Assembly: GCA_964445135.1 (NCBI GenBank)
Contig: CAYUJW010000003.1
Span: 1-47,369 of the forward strand
DNA: 47,369 bases
Source: JACOTV01 sp964445135
Lineage (GTDB): Bacteria > Patescibacteriota > Microgenomatia > UBA1406 > GWC2-37-13
Direction: 5' to 3'
Shown: positions 8,190 to 16,074 of the stretch, one piece after another
Numbering within the stretch: the first letter of the stretch is position 1
Layout: every line of letters begins with the position of its first letter
Position numbers and translations under genes: made by a program
The notes under the pieces: model-generated
What the model was told of the DNA's origin: nothing
The model's input: only the letters and a program-made list of their open reading frames with translations
Database searches by the model: none

Positions 8190-9698
8190 ATGTCAGATTT
8201 TCAAAAACAGCTAGAAACAGTAGGTGAATATGGAATGGTCGAAGGAGTGACACATCCTATTGTATTTGTAACAGGTCTTCCTCGGGTCAAGATGGGCGAG
8301 CTTGTGTCATTTGATGATGGGCATATGGGGCAAGTGGTGGCGCTTGATGCCCGTGGCGCAAAAGTGCTTACTTTTTCAAAAGAGCCAGTCGGTTTAGGAG
8401 CTCGAGCCGTGCGAACGGACAGTCAATTTACAATTCCCGTGGGGGATGAGTTGTTGGGGCAGGTAATTGACCCACTAGGTAATCTGATTTACTCACACGA
8501 TCAGAAAGTCAAAAAAGCTTCAGAAGTACGCGACGTTCAGCCACCGTTAAAGCCGATATTTGAGCGCGCCCGTGTCAGTCGACGCCTCATAACCGGCATC
8601 ACTTTGGTGGATTTTCTGATTCCCTTGGGTAAAGGCCAGAAAGAGCTCATTATCGGCGACAGAAAAACCGGAAAAACAAGCTTTTTTAGCCCCATTATTA
8701 AGCGTCAGACAAAGGAAAAGGCGATTATCGTATATGCGCTTATTGGGAAAAACAAAAGTGATGCAAAGTTTACCATCGAGTCGTTTTTTAAGTCGGGTGA
8801 CGCGGATTCGATGGTATTTATCGTCTCCTATGCTGACGATTCCCCCGGACTCATATATGCCACTCCTTTTACCGCCATGACCGTTGCTGAGTATTTTCGC
8901 GACAGTGGTCGCGATGTGGTGCTTATTCTTGACGATCTCTCAACACACGCGCGCTTTTATCGCGAGGTGGCGTTGTTGCACGGTGCGTTTCCTGGTCGTG
9001 AGTCATATCCAGGAGAGATGTTTTACATTCACGCTCGTCTGTTGGAGCGTGCAGGTAATTTTTCTCATCCAACGGCGGAAAATCACGAAGTATCAATCAC
9101 GTGCTTTCCGCTTGTTGAGACCATTCAGGGTGATCTCACGTCGCATATCGCGACAAATATCATGGGAATGACTGACGGACACATATTTTTTGATGTCAAT
9201 GCATTTAATGACGGAAGAAGGCCAGCCGTCAATTTTGGAATATCAGTCACTCGTGTGGGTCGTAATGTGCAGCCCAAACTTATCAAGGAACTCTATGTTG
9301 AAGTCGCAATGTTTCTGTCTCAGTATGAAAAGCTGCAGAATTTTGCTCATTTTGGAGCAGAGCTCTCCAAACATGTTCGCGACCAATTGATGAAAGGGGA
9401 GTATCTGTACCAGCTCTTTACACAAAACTACCAAACTGAGCGCATTGAACAAGTCGACTTGCTGTTGTTTGCTCTCATTTGGTCAGGTGTTATTTTGAAA
9501 AATCCAGATGACACCTTTGAACAAATCCAATCCGGCCTCTATAAGGCATATACTGCTGAAGAAAATGTAAAAAAACTTGTTGACTCAATCGTCAGCGTTG
9601 AGATGTTATATCAATTGCTCATCCAGACCGTCAAGCATGAGCTTGACCTTCGACCATTATGGGAAATATCAAAGCCATCAACGCCGAGCTCGACCTAG
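8190..9698 (+). CDS. F-type ATPase alpha-subunit-like protein
   Basis: This 502-residue protein matches alpha over its whole length. It has an N-terminal beta-barrel region (to about 95), a nucleotide-binding domain with Walker A GDRKTGKT at 156-163 (alpha form; beta has GGAGVGKT), Walker B LILDDL near 245-250, FPGRESYPGEMFY, and the arginine-finger motif ISVTRVG with R355, then the helical C-terminal domain. At the place where beta has its catalytic Glu and alpha usually has Gln (IGQK), this protein reads IGKN. It is therefore an alpha-type, probably non-catalytic subunit that could still complete an active site on a neighbour through its arginine finger. No beta gene follows. Its last 40 bases overlap the gamma-like start. 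Confidence 0.9.
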   Translation: MSDFQKQLETVGEYGMVEGVTHPIVFVTGLPRVKMGELVSFDDGHMGQVVALDARGAKVLTFSKEPVGLGARAVRTDSQFTIPVGDELLGQVIDPLGNLIYSHDQKVKKASEVRDVQPPLKPIFERARVSRRLITGITLVDFLIPLGKGQKELIIGDRKTGKTSFFSPIIKRQTKEKAIIVYALIGKNKSDAKFTIESFFKSGDADSMVFIVSYADDSPGLIYATPFTAMTVAEYFRDSGRDVVLILDDLSTHARFYREVALLHGAFPGRESYPGEMFYIHARLLERAGNFSHPTAENHEVSITCFPLVETIQGDLTSHIATNIMGMTDGHIFFDVNAFNDGRRPAVNFGISVTRVGRNVQPKLIKELYVEVAMFLSQYEKLQNFAHFGAELSKHVRDQLMKGEYLYQLFTQNYQTERIEQVDLLLFALIWSGVILKNPDDTFEQIQSGLYKAYTAEENVKKLVDSIVSVEMLYQLLIQTVKHELDLRPLWEISKPSTPSST

Positions 9699-10582
9699 TT
9701 GGGCAACTGGAGAGCATTGCACAAGCATACGAGGAAATCGCAATTCTTAACATCAAAAAGACGCGTGAACAAGTGGTTTCTATGAGGCGATTCTTGACTG
9801 ACATATCGCACATTTATCGCGATGTAAAATACTCACATGAGGCAACACTCGTGCAGATGGTTGCAACTTCAGCGCGTGAGAATACCAAGCTGTCAGAAAA
9901 TAACGAGAAGAGAGTCTCTAAGCTCAACAAAAAGCCATTGGCCGTACTTTTGACCCCAAACGCGAAGATGTATGGTGAGATTGTAAAGCAAGTATTTGAG
10001 CAGTTTTATGAACATGTAAGTCACAATGATTGTGATGTGGCGATTATCGGTCGTATTGGGTTGCAGTTGTACGAAGAGCGTACACACAAACAGCCTTTGT
10101 ATTTTGATATCCCCGATTTCTCCTCAGATGATACTGATTTGAAGCCTGTTTTATATCATATCCTCGGCTATCAGCAGGTGGTGGTATTTCATGGAAAGTA
10201 TCAGACCGTCATTACTCAGCGCCCCACTGTCTCGCATATCTCCGGGTACGATGTATTTCAGGACTTTGCTCAGACTGAAGGGGAAAGTGCGGCAAGTGAG
10301 CCATATAAGCCGGACATGTATTACTTTGAGCCGTCACTTGAGGCAATTTCTGATTTTTTTGGCGACCAATTTTTTAGCGTGATGTTTCGACAGTCACTTC
10401 AGGAGGCGCACTTAGCTCAGTTTGCCTCACGCCTTCGCGCCATGGAGCAGGCGCTTGAATATATTGGAAAAGAGCAAAAATCACTTCATGCAAGCAAGTC
10501 AAGAATTGAGCGACGCCAACAGAATAAAAAACAGATCGAACGCTTGGCAAGCATTGTTGCGCGAAAAAACTCACCTTCGTAG
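9659..10582 (+). CDS. F-type ATPase gamma-subunit-like central shaft protein
   Basis: This 307-residue protein has the gamma layout: an N-terminal helix (GNIKAINAELDLVGQLESI, comparable to the conserved start of gamma), a central alpha/beta domain (about 95-200, with PLAVLLTPNAKMYGEI and DVAIIGRIG) and a long C-terminal helix starting near FRQSLQEAHLAQFASRLRAM. In true gamma the two terminal helices form the coiled coil inside the head, and the C-terminal one has the AxRMxAMxxA pattern, of which FASRLRAMEQA is a divergent form. It overlaps the alpha-like gene by 40 bases, suggesting coupled translation. In canonical operons beta would follow; here the next gene is ndk on the other strand, 14 bases away. 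Confidence 0.78.
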   Translation: MGNIKAINAELDLVGQLESIAQAYEEIAILNIKKTREQVVSMRRFLTDISHIYRDVKYSHEATLVQMVATSARENTKLSENNEKRVSKLNKKPLAVLLTPNAKMYGEIVKQVFEQFYEHVSHNDCDVAIIGRIGLQLYEERTHKQPLYFDIPDFSSDDTDLKPVLYHILGYQQVVVFHGKYQTVITQRPTVSHISGYDVFQDFAQTEGESAASEPYKPDMYYFEPSLEAISDFFGDQFFSVMFRQSLQEAHLAQFASRLRAMEQALEYIGKEQKSLHASKSRIERRQQNKKQIERLASIVARKNSPS

Positions 10583-10596
10583 CCTACAGATTCACT

Positions 10597-11178
10597 TTAG
10601 GCCATTATGTCTTCATCAGTTCTCTTGTATGAAGAGATGTCTGACTTTGCAAACCACAATGGAATCTCATATTCGGCTTCTTCGACAGTTCCTGAAGCAT
10701 GAATGAGGTTCTTTATGGCGCGTTGACCTTTGTTGGCCAGTGCGGCAGAATCATAGGAATAGTCTCCACGGATGGTGCCTGGGGCAGACAAGAGGGGAAG
10801 GGTGTGTCCACAAATCTTACGCACCAATTCGACTGCATGAGGTCCTTCAAAAACTGCGGCAAATACGGGTCCTGAGGACATGTAATCCAAGAGCCAGACA
10901 CGAACTATGTCTCCAATTGCCTTGGGGTCCGTGGTGCCCAGTAATTCTTGTGCATTGAGCTCAAGTTTTTCGTAGTTTTCAAGGGTTTTGTTACCAATTC
11001 CAATCCAGAGCTCATCGCGATCTGCTGGATAATGTTTTTCTGCGTGAGCTTTGTCAATCTTGACCATGCGTGCGCCAACCAGTTTGAGGCCAGCCTTTTC
11101 AAAACGCGTAACAATTTCGCCAGTTAAACTGCGAACGACTCCATCGGGTTTTATGACTATCAATGTTTGTTCTATCAT
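10597..11178 (-). CDS. ndk: Nucleoside diphosphate kinase, long form
   Basis: This enzyme transfers the gamma phosphate between nucleoside triphosphates and diphosphates through a phospho-histidine. The N terminus TLIVIKPDGVVR and the active-site stretch NLIHASGTVEEAEYEI (H160) are clear. At 193 residues it is longer than the usual 140-150, with an insertion near 55-95 (DELWIGIGNKTLENYEKL and after) and a C-terminal extension; long forms occur in some CPR and archaeal lineages. It is convergent with the gamma-like gene. TATTAT lies eight bases before the ATG. The enzyme is cytoplasmic and part of nucleotide metabolism; a link to the ATPase-like cluster is only positional. Confidence 0.93.
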   Translation of the reverse strand: MIEQTLIVIKPDGVVRSLTGEIVTRFEKAGLKLVGARMVKIDKAHAEKHYPADRDELWIGIGNKTLENYEKLELNAQELLGTTDPKAIGDIVRVWLLDYMSSGPVFAAVFEGPHAVELVRKICGHTLPLLSAPGTIRGDYSYDSAALANKGQRAIKNLIHASGTVEEAEYEIPLWFAKSDISSYKRTDEDIMA

Positions 11179-11277
11179 ATGGGGAAATAATACAGCAATT
11201 GTGGCTGTTTGGCAAGGTCACTGTTTTGTGCAATATCTGACAATTTATGCCGTCTGAGGCCTTGCAACGCGAGTATT

Positions 11278-11973
11278 TTACTCGGCGACTCGGGATGCAA
11301 ATACCAACAATCGCTGCAGAGTTGTGCCAGGCGGCCAGCATGTTTGGAGCGTGAGAAATTCAGATTTAGTTTTCCGAGTGACATACTGAACTTGGGAGGG
11401 GTCAACGATTGTTGACCCAACTATTTTATATTTATACTTTTGCCCTTTGTAAAATAGATCCACTTCATCTCCCGCCTCAAGCTTGTAGAGGAGATAGAAT
11501 GTTGCGTTGTAATTTCCGATGTTCCAAAAATAGTCAGTTGAGTGCGCAAAGAGATAAATGTGACTTTGCTCGCCAGGAAATGCCGTGCCTTCAACGTGCG
11601 CCACCGAGTGTTCAAGCACATCAAGATATTCTGCTTCATTTCCCGCGTCAACATTTGCCTCAATTCGGCTATTAGCTCCTATTTTTGGGATAACGATGCC
11701 AAAGTTATAGTCGAGCGGACGGATTACCTCGGTTTTTGCAGCTTGATCAAAAAGTCCGCCTAACATGCCTTTTTCCTGAGTGATAGGCGCAAGTTTTGTT
11801 GAGTCATCAAGCACATACTGCTTATTTTGAAGCTTGTTTATTGCAAATAGAATCTCCGCGCGAACAGGTGCATAAAACGTTTTAATCATGAAGAACAATG
11901 AGGTAAGTATGAGAAAGTTAGCAAGAGTATGGAGTGCAAGCGTGCGACGACGATTGTGAGTTGTGTGTGACAT
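11278..11973 (-). CDS. Sortase-family cysteine transpeptidase
   Basis: A 231-residue protein with an N-terminal membrane anchor (about 14-33) and an extracellular sortase fold. The catalytic residues are visible: H144 in LFAHSTDYFW, C212 in LTLQTCWPPGT and R221 in LQRLLVF. Sortases cleave a C-terminal sorting signal of surface proteins and join them to the wall or to each other. I found no classical LPxTG signal followed by a hydrophobic tail in any surface protein of this window, so its substrates are elsewhere or use another motif. It lies between ndk (same strand, 99 bases downstream) and the divergent epsilon-like gene. Confidence 0.9.
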   Translation of the reverse strand: MSHTTHNRRRTLALHTLANFLILTSLFFMIKTFYAPVRAEILFAINKLQNKQYVLDDSTKLAPITQEKGMLGGLFDQAAKTEVIRPLDYNFGIVIPKIGANSRIEANVDAGNEAEYLDVLEHSVAHVEGTAFPGEQSHIYLFAHSTDYFWNIGNYNATFYLLYKLEAGDEVDLFYKGQKYKYKIVGSTIVDPSQVQYVTRKTKSEFLTLQTCWPPGTTLQRLLVFASRVAE

Positions 11974-12060
11974 GAGGATTTAAATGGTGGGCCGGCAATA
12001 TATACAGAAATATGTCCTTCTGATAGGGTATGTTGGCGTTATCTACAGTATACTAGATGT

Positions 12061-12399
12061 ATGTCATTCTTCGGTCGTACAGAGCTTGATCCAAATGCGC
12101 GGTTGCATGTGGTCATTGAGGATACTGGCACAATTCTCTTCCAGGGTGAGGCATATGCAATTAGCTCAACTAATGAGCTGGGACCATTTGATATTTTGCC
12201 CTATCATAACAACTTCATCTCAATCGTACGCAGCTACATAACCATACACAAAACCAAGGATGAAAAGGTGGATCTTCAGATTGAGTCTGGAGTATTGCGA
12301 CAAACAAAGAATAATGTGCAGATTTTTGTGGGTGTTGAGCGACTGAACAAGCAGGCGGCAGGAACACTTCCTAATACTTCGCCTCCACCCGTCAAATAA
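12061..12399 (+). CDS. F-type ATPase epsilon-subunit-like protein, N-terminal domain only
   Basis: This is a 112-residue protein whose residues 14-95 follow the epsilon beta-sandwich: LHVVIEDTGTILFQGEA, then GPFDILPYHNNFIS (family form G-x-F-x-x-LP-x-H-x-x), then LQIESGVLRQTKNNVQIFV (family form x-x-x-GG-x-x-x-V-x-x-N-x-V-x-x). The C-terminal helical hairpin that inhibits ATPase activity in normal epsilon is missing and is replaced by a short Pro-rich tail. Epsilon sits at the foot of gamma on the c-ring. The gene is 1.5 kb away from the other cluster genes, divergent from the sortase. TATACT ends six bases before the ATG, so the transcript is probably leaderless. Its stop directly abuts the stop of the PEGA gene. 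Confidence 0.72.
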   Translation: MSFFGRTELDPNARLHVVIEDTGTILFQGEAYAISSTNELGPFDILPYHNNFISIVRSYITIHKTKDEKVDLQIESGVLRQTKNNVQIFVGVERLNKQAAGTLPNTSPPPVK

Positions 12400-13674
12400 C
12401 TACCGAATACCCACCTGGTATAGATCAGGAAGCTTGTTTGAGCGAGGATTCAAGTTGGCCAGCACTAGTATCTTTCCATTTGGAGCAACTGCCACAAATG
12501 AGTCTTCAAGTGGTCCTGAATATACGACTTGCTTATGTTGGCCATCATACTGGGAGATAGATATGGTTTGGGGCTCTCTGTAGACTATTCTTTTGCTGTC
12601 AGTGTACCAATATATATCCACGAGATCGGTTTTTTCATCAGCAATTAAAAAGTTTTTATCTTCTTTTCGATCATATACATATTTATATTGCGGCAATATG
12701 CTTCTTTCTTCCTGTGTTTGATTGGCACCAATAAGTGGGGGGTCAATCACCATAGGAAGTGTGGCAGATGCTGAAGCCTCATATAGTATCTTGTTTTCAT
12801 CTGGGGAGAATTTGATTTTTGAAAAGCTGGATATTGCTTGTGCACGAAGCTTTTTTGGAAGAGCCTCAAGCACTTTGAGCGTGTTTTTTGCATGCTCTTC
12901 TTCCCAAGCGGTAATGAGCGTGGCTTTTGAGTTTGAAATATCCAAGGGTTGAGTATTTTCTTCATTTGTTGAAAGTAGGTATGTGGCAATCAGTTGACCA
13001 TCTTTATAAAATGTGGCGATCATTTCTTTGTAGTCAGGTGAAAAATCAAGCGTAGTCTCCAAGAGGTCGATGTTAACGGGAAGTGCATCAATTGACAAGA
13101 GTGGTTTTAACGGAGGAAATATATTGAGTGGCTTATCGTCCGCCTCATATAGGTAGATGCCAGATTTTTCCTGATCATTCGTCTGCGAAAGAAGGATGAT
13201 TTTGCCTGTCTGTTCAATCTGGATTGCTTTTTGAATACCGATGTTTGTGACGGGTGAAAGCGAAGGGTTAATGGGAAAGAGGATTGGATCAATAACTTGC
13301 ACGATCTCACCCTTGAGCTTAACGGTCTTTTTGTAAGATATGTAGCCTTCTTTTTTGACCTCAACTGTGTATTCGCCAGGAGGAAGATTGATATTGACGT
13401 CCGTTGCTCCTTTGAAATCTCCGTTGATATATACTTCCGCCGCACGGGGCGATGAGCTGATTGCGAGGATTCCCGTTGGAGAAAGTGTGTTGTTGAGTAG
13501 ATCGATGCGATATCCGCGCCCGAATGCAATGACTCCAAATATGACGAGCAAAATGGTGGCCAAGAGCAATAACTTTGCAAACACTCCTATTGCATTATGA
13601 AGTAGTTTGTCACGCATGTGATGATTTGTGACCTGCTTATTTTGACTCGGTTTCTTTTTTACCACAGTTCCCAT
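12400..13674 (-). CDS. PEGA-domain membrane protein with a beta-propeller-like extracellular region
   Basis: A 424-residue protein with a basic cytoplasmic N terminus (1-30), one membrane helix (about 32-50) and a PEGA domain (about 67-125), seen as AISSSPRAAEVYINGDFKG, LPPGEYTVEVKKEGY and a following strand. The remaining 290 residues have repeated strands with F-S-P-D motifs (FSPDYKEMI, FSPDENKILY) like TolB/WD-type propeller blades. PEGA domains are surface Ig-like modules. The arrangement is common in CPR bacteria; molecular function is unknown. TATAGT lies just before the start, in the short region shared with divergent mreB. Confidence 0.85.
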   Translation of the reverse strand: MGTVVKKKPSQNKQVTNHHMRDKLLHNAIGVFAKLLLLATILLVIFGVIAFGRGYRIDLLNNTLSPTGILAISSSPRAAEVYINGDFKGATDVNINLPPGEYTVEVKKEGYISYKKTVKLKGEIVQVIDPILFPINPSLSPVTNIGIQKAIQIEQTGKIILLSQTNDQEKSGIYLYEADDKPLNIFPPLKPLLSIDALPVNIDLLETTLDFSPDYKEMIATFYKDGQLIATYLLSTNEENTQPLDISNSKATLITAWEEEHAKNTLKVLEALPKKLRAQAISSFSKIKFSPDENKILYEASASATLPMVIDPPLIGANQTQEERSILPQYKYVYDRKEDKNFLIADEKTDLVDIYWYTDSKRIVYREPQTISISQYDGQHKQVVYSGPLEDSFVAVAPNGKILVLANLNPRSNKLPDLYQVGIR

Positions 13675-13723
13675 TATACTATATAGGACAACACGAATTG
13701 TAGTTGTAAAGAGAAAGAGCTAT

Positions 13724-14734
13724 ATGTTTTTTAAACAAAAAATTGGAATTGACCTTGGAACTGCCAATACATTGGTGTATGTTGCAGGGCGGGGAATTGT
13801 GTTAAACGAGCCGACCGTAGTTGCCTACTCAATGGAGGATAGGCGGATTGTGGCAGTGGGTGAGGATGCTCGAGAGATGTTGGGACGTACGTCTGGGTCT
13901 CTGGTTGCCTCAAGACCAATGCGAGAAGGGGTCATCGCTGACTTTGTGAACACCTCGGCTATGGTTACGTACTTTATAAAAAAAGGCCTTAAAAAACGCG
14001 CCTGGTGGCCAATAGTGATGATTGCGATTCCGGGAGGTTCATCGCAAGTTGAAAAACGAGCAGTTGTTGCCGCATGTAAGCAAGCAGGCGCGGCAGATGT
14101 GTATCTTATTGAAGAGCCATTGGCTGCCGCAATTGGAGCAAAAATTCCCATTGCTCAAGCTTCAGGACATATGATTGTGAACATGGGTGGAGGGACTGCC
14201 GAGATTGCTGTTATTTCACTTGGTCAGCTTGTCGCGTACAAGACGGTACGCGTTGCGGGGACCAAGTTTGATGAAGCGATTATGACTCATCTGAAAAAGA
14301 AGCATAATCTGGTGGTTGGTGAGCGTAGTGCCGAAGAGGTGAAGATGAAGATTGGTAACGCGTTTATTGATGAGAAAGATGGGCAAGAAGAGCGAACGAT
14401 CGAAATCAAGGGTCGTGATGCTCAAACCGGCCTGCCAAAAATCATCGAGGTTGGTGAGGTCTCAATAAATGAGGCGCTTCAGAAACCATTGAAGCAAATT
14501 CTTGAGGGAGTCAAAGAAGTGCTTGCGCAAACGCCTCCTGAGCTTGCGGCAGACATTGTTGATCGGGGAATTGTGCTCTCTGGTGGAACTGCTATGCTTC
14601 GTAATTTTGATCGATATTTCACGTATTACACAGGGGTAAATACATTCGTTGTAGAGGAGCCCTTGTTTTGTGTGATACGCGGAGTTGGTATGGTTTTGGA
14701 GAATCTAGATTCATTTAAAGATGCGATTCGCTGA
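13724..14734 (+). CDS. mreB: Rod-shape-determining actin homologue MreB
   Basis: A 336-residue bacterial actin. The phosphate-1 motif IGIDLGTANTLVY (residues 7-19), the EEPLAAAIGA motif, the second phosphate motif MIVNMGGGTAEIAVIS and the adenosine motif GIVLSGGTAMLRN are all present and in order. The length matches the family. MreB polymerises on the inner membrane face and directs wall synthesis. An AGAGAAAGAG ribosome site precedes the ATG. The usual mreC/mreD partners do not follow; an AT-rich gap and a glycosyltransferase do. Confidence 0.96.
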   Translation: MFFKQKIGIDLGTANTLVYVAGRGIVLNEPTVVAYSMEDRRIVAVGEDAREMLGRTSGSLVASRPMREGVIADFVNTSAMVTYFIKKGLKKRAWWPIVMIAIPGGSSQVEKRAVVAACKQAGAADVYLIEEPLAAAIGAKIPIAQASGHMIVNMGGGTAEIAVISLGQLVAYKTVRVAGTKFDEAIMTHLKKKHNLVVGERSAEEVKMKIGNAFIDEKDGQEERTIEIKGRDAQTGLPKIIEVGEVSINEALQKPLKQILEGVKEVLAQTPPELAADIVDRGIVLSGGTAMLRNFDRYFTYYTGVNTFVVEEPLFCVIRGVGMVLENLDSFKDAIR

Positions 14735-14967
14735 TCTATCTTATAGTTATTTTTATTGTCAACATTTTACTTTCGACGTAATAAATCAAAAAAACAAGGA
14801 TTTAGGTAAATTGAATATAGTAATCAGAATATATCTATCATTATTCAGTATATAAAACTGCTCTAAGATTGTTCCATAAATCTAAAACAAGATCAAAAGA
14901 TGTATACAAAAATTGAATATTACATAAAATATAAACTCCAATTTAATCCTATATAAACACTCAATTT
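14735..14967. other. AT-rich intergenic region upstream of the glycosyltransferase
   Basis: About 233 bases, much richer in A and T than the surroundings, with several TATA-like boxes (for example TATATAAAC near 14950). No ORF or stable hairpin is seen. It probably holds the promoter of the next gene. Confidence 0.4.
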
Positions 14968-15717
14968 ATGCAACAATTTAAGGTGCTCGAAACAGTTGTT
15001 CATTACGAGGATAATGCCACTATCCTAGAGAAAATATGGGGTGCGACTAAAAATCGAGCAAAATTCCTCCATATCGTCTCGATTAACCCCGAGATTCTTG
15101 TTCAAGCTTCCACTGACACCGCCTTCAATCAGGCTATTGCAGCAAGCCAAACGCATATTGTTGATGGGGTTGGGGTCTCTACAGCAATCCAAATGCTATA
15201 TGGTGTGCATGTTGAGCGTATGACTGGGGTTGATCTTATGCAAAAGGTGCTCAGGGAGGGTGGGGAACAGGGTCTTTGTATTGGTCTAATCGGTGCTCAA
15301 GCATCTTTAGCAGAGGAGCTTGCTCGTTGCTATCAAGCAAAGTATCCACAGGCTCATTACTTTGGAACCCATGGATTTGCCCGGATTTCAGAAGCAAAAA
15401 AAGAGGAAGAAATGGCTATTTTTGAGCTTATTACTATCAGAAGGCCCCATATTCTCTTTTTTGCATTTGGTTCCCCGGCGCAAGAAATTTGGATAGAGAA
15501 GCACAAATCACAGCTTGGTGGAGTGGTTTGTATCGGGGTAGGTGGTGCATTTGACATGTTAGGAGGTCGGGTAAAGCGTGCCCCAAAATGGGTGCGAGAA
15601 TTAAAATTGGAATGGTTGTTTCGACTTCTTCTTCAGCCTTGGCGAATGTCTCGGCAAATGAGACTGATTACTTTTGTGAAAGCAGTCGTTGCTCAACGCT
15701 TCAGCGGTAAGAGGTAA
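14968..15717 (+). CDS. WecG/TagA/CpsF-family glycosyltransferase (GT26)
   Basis: A 249-residue enzyme of the family that adds N-acetylmannosaminuronic acid or N-acetylmannosamine to lipid-linked precursors of surface polymers. Diagnostic segments are the N-proximal substrate stretch (VDGVGVSTAIQML, then RMTGVDLM), FAFGSPAQEIWIEKH, CIGVGGAFDMLGG and the C-terminal RAPKWVRELKLEWLFRLLLQP. It acts at the cytoplasmic membrane face. The exact sugar and polymer cannot be read from the sequence. Preceded by the AT-rich region and not closely linked to other glycan genes in this window. Confidence 0.92.
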   Translation: MQQFKVLETVVHYEDNATILEKIWGATKNRAKFLHIVSINPEILVQASTDTAFNQAIAASQTHIVDGVGVSTAIQMLYGVHVERMTGVDLMQKVLREGGEQGLCIGLIGAQASLAEELARCYQAKYPQAHYFGTHGFARISEAKKEEEMAIFELITIRRPHILFFAFGSPAQEIWIEKHKSQLGGVVCIGVGGAFDMLGGRVKRAPKWVRELKLEWLFRLLLQPWRMSRQMRLITFVKAVVAQRFSGKR

Positions 15718-16074
15718 GAGTGGGGTGTGTGTACATAAAAATTTCTCCGGCTGCGCTGTCTCAAGGAAGGCTTGCTGCTTCGGTCAACACTGCCTATTTT
15801 AGATTTTGACACATCAAATATGGAGTATGGTCGGAATATTTGGATATATCGGAAAATTCGTGATTATTCTGTGCAGATATGTAGATGTTATGGGGTTTCT
15901 CGGCGATATTAGCAGTAGGTATTGTTCAATGCTAAAAAACAATATCCCTTTAGATAAGCCCGAAAACACAACGTATGTTATTTACGGGCTGTTGTAGCAA
16001 TCTAAATAATTGTCAAATCTCTCAAAAATATGCCAGATTTTCCCTAATGGCTCTCTTAGGCCCCCGTTAATTCA
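15718..16074. other. Intergenic region without a supported gene
   Basis: About 357 bases. A 63-codon ORF (15806-15997) shows no recognisable family or ribosome site and is not called. A weak hairpin AGCCCG...CGGGCT spans about 15957-15990 and lacks a T-run. Nothing else is evident. Confidence 0.4.

Noticed and set aside
8190..9698. Calling this gene beta (atpD) or V-type
   Set aside because: Walker A GDRKTGKT and the SVTRVG arginine-finger motif are of the alpha type, and the beta catalytic Glu is absent.
15806..15997. 63-codon plus-strand ORF
   Set aside because: No ribosome site, no recognisable family, and it lies in a non-coding-looking region with an unusual amino acid mix.
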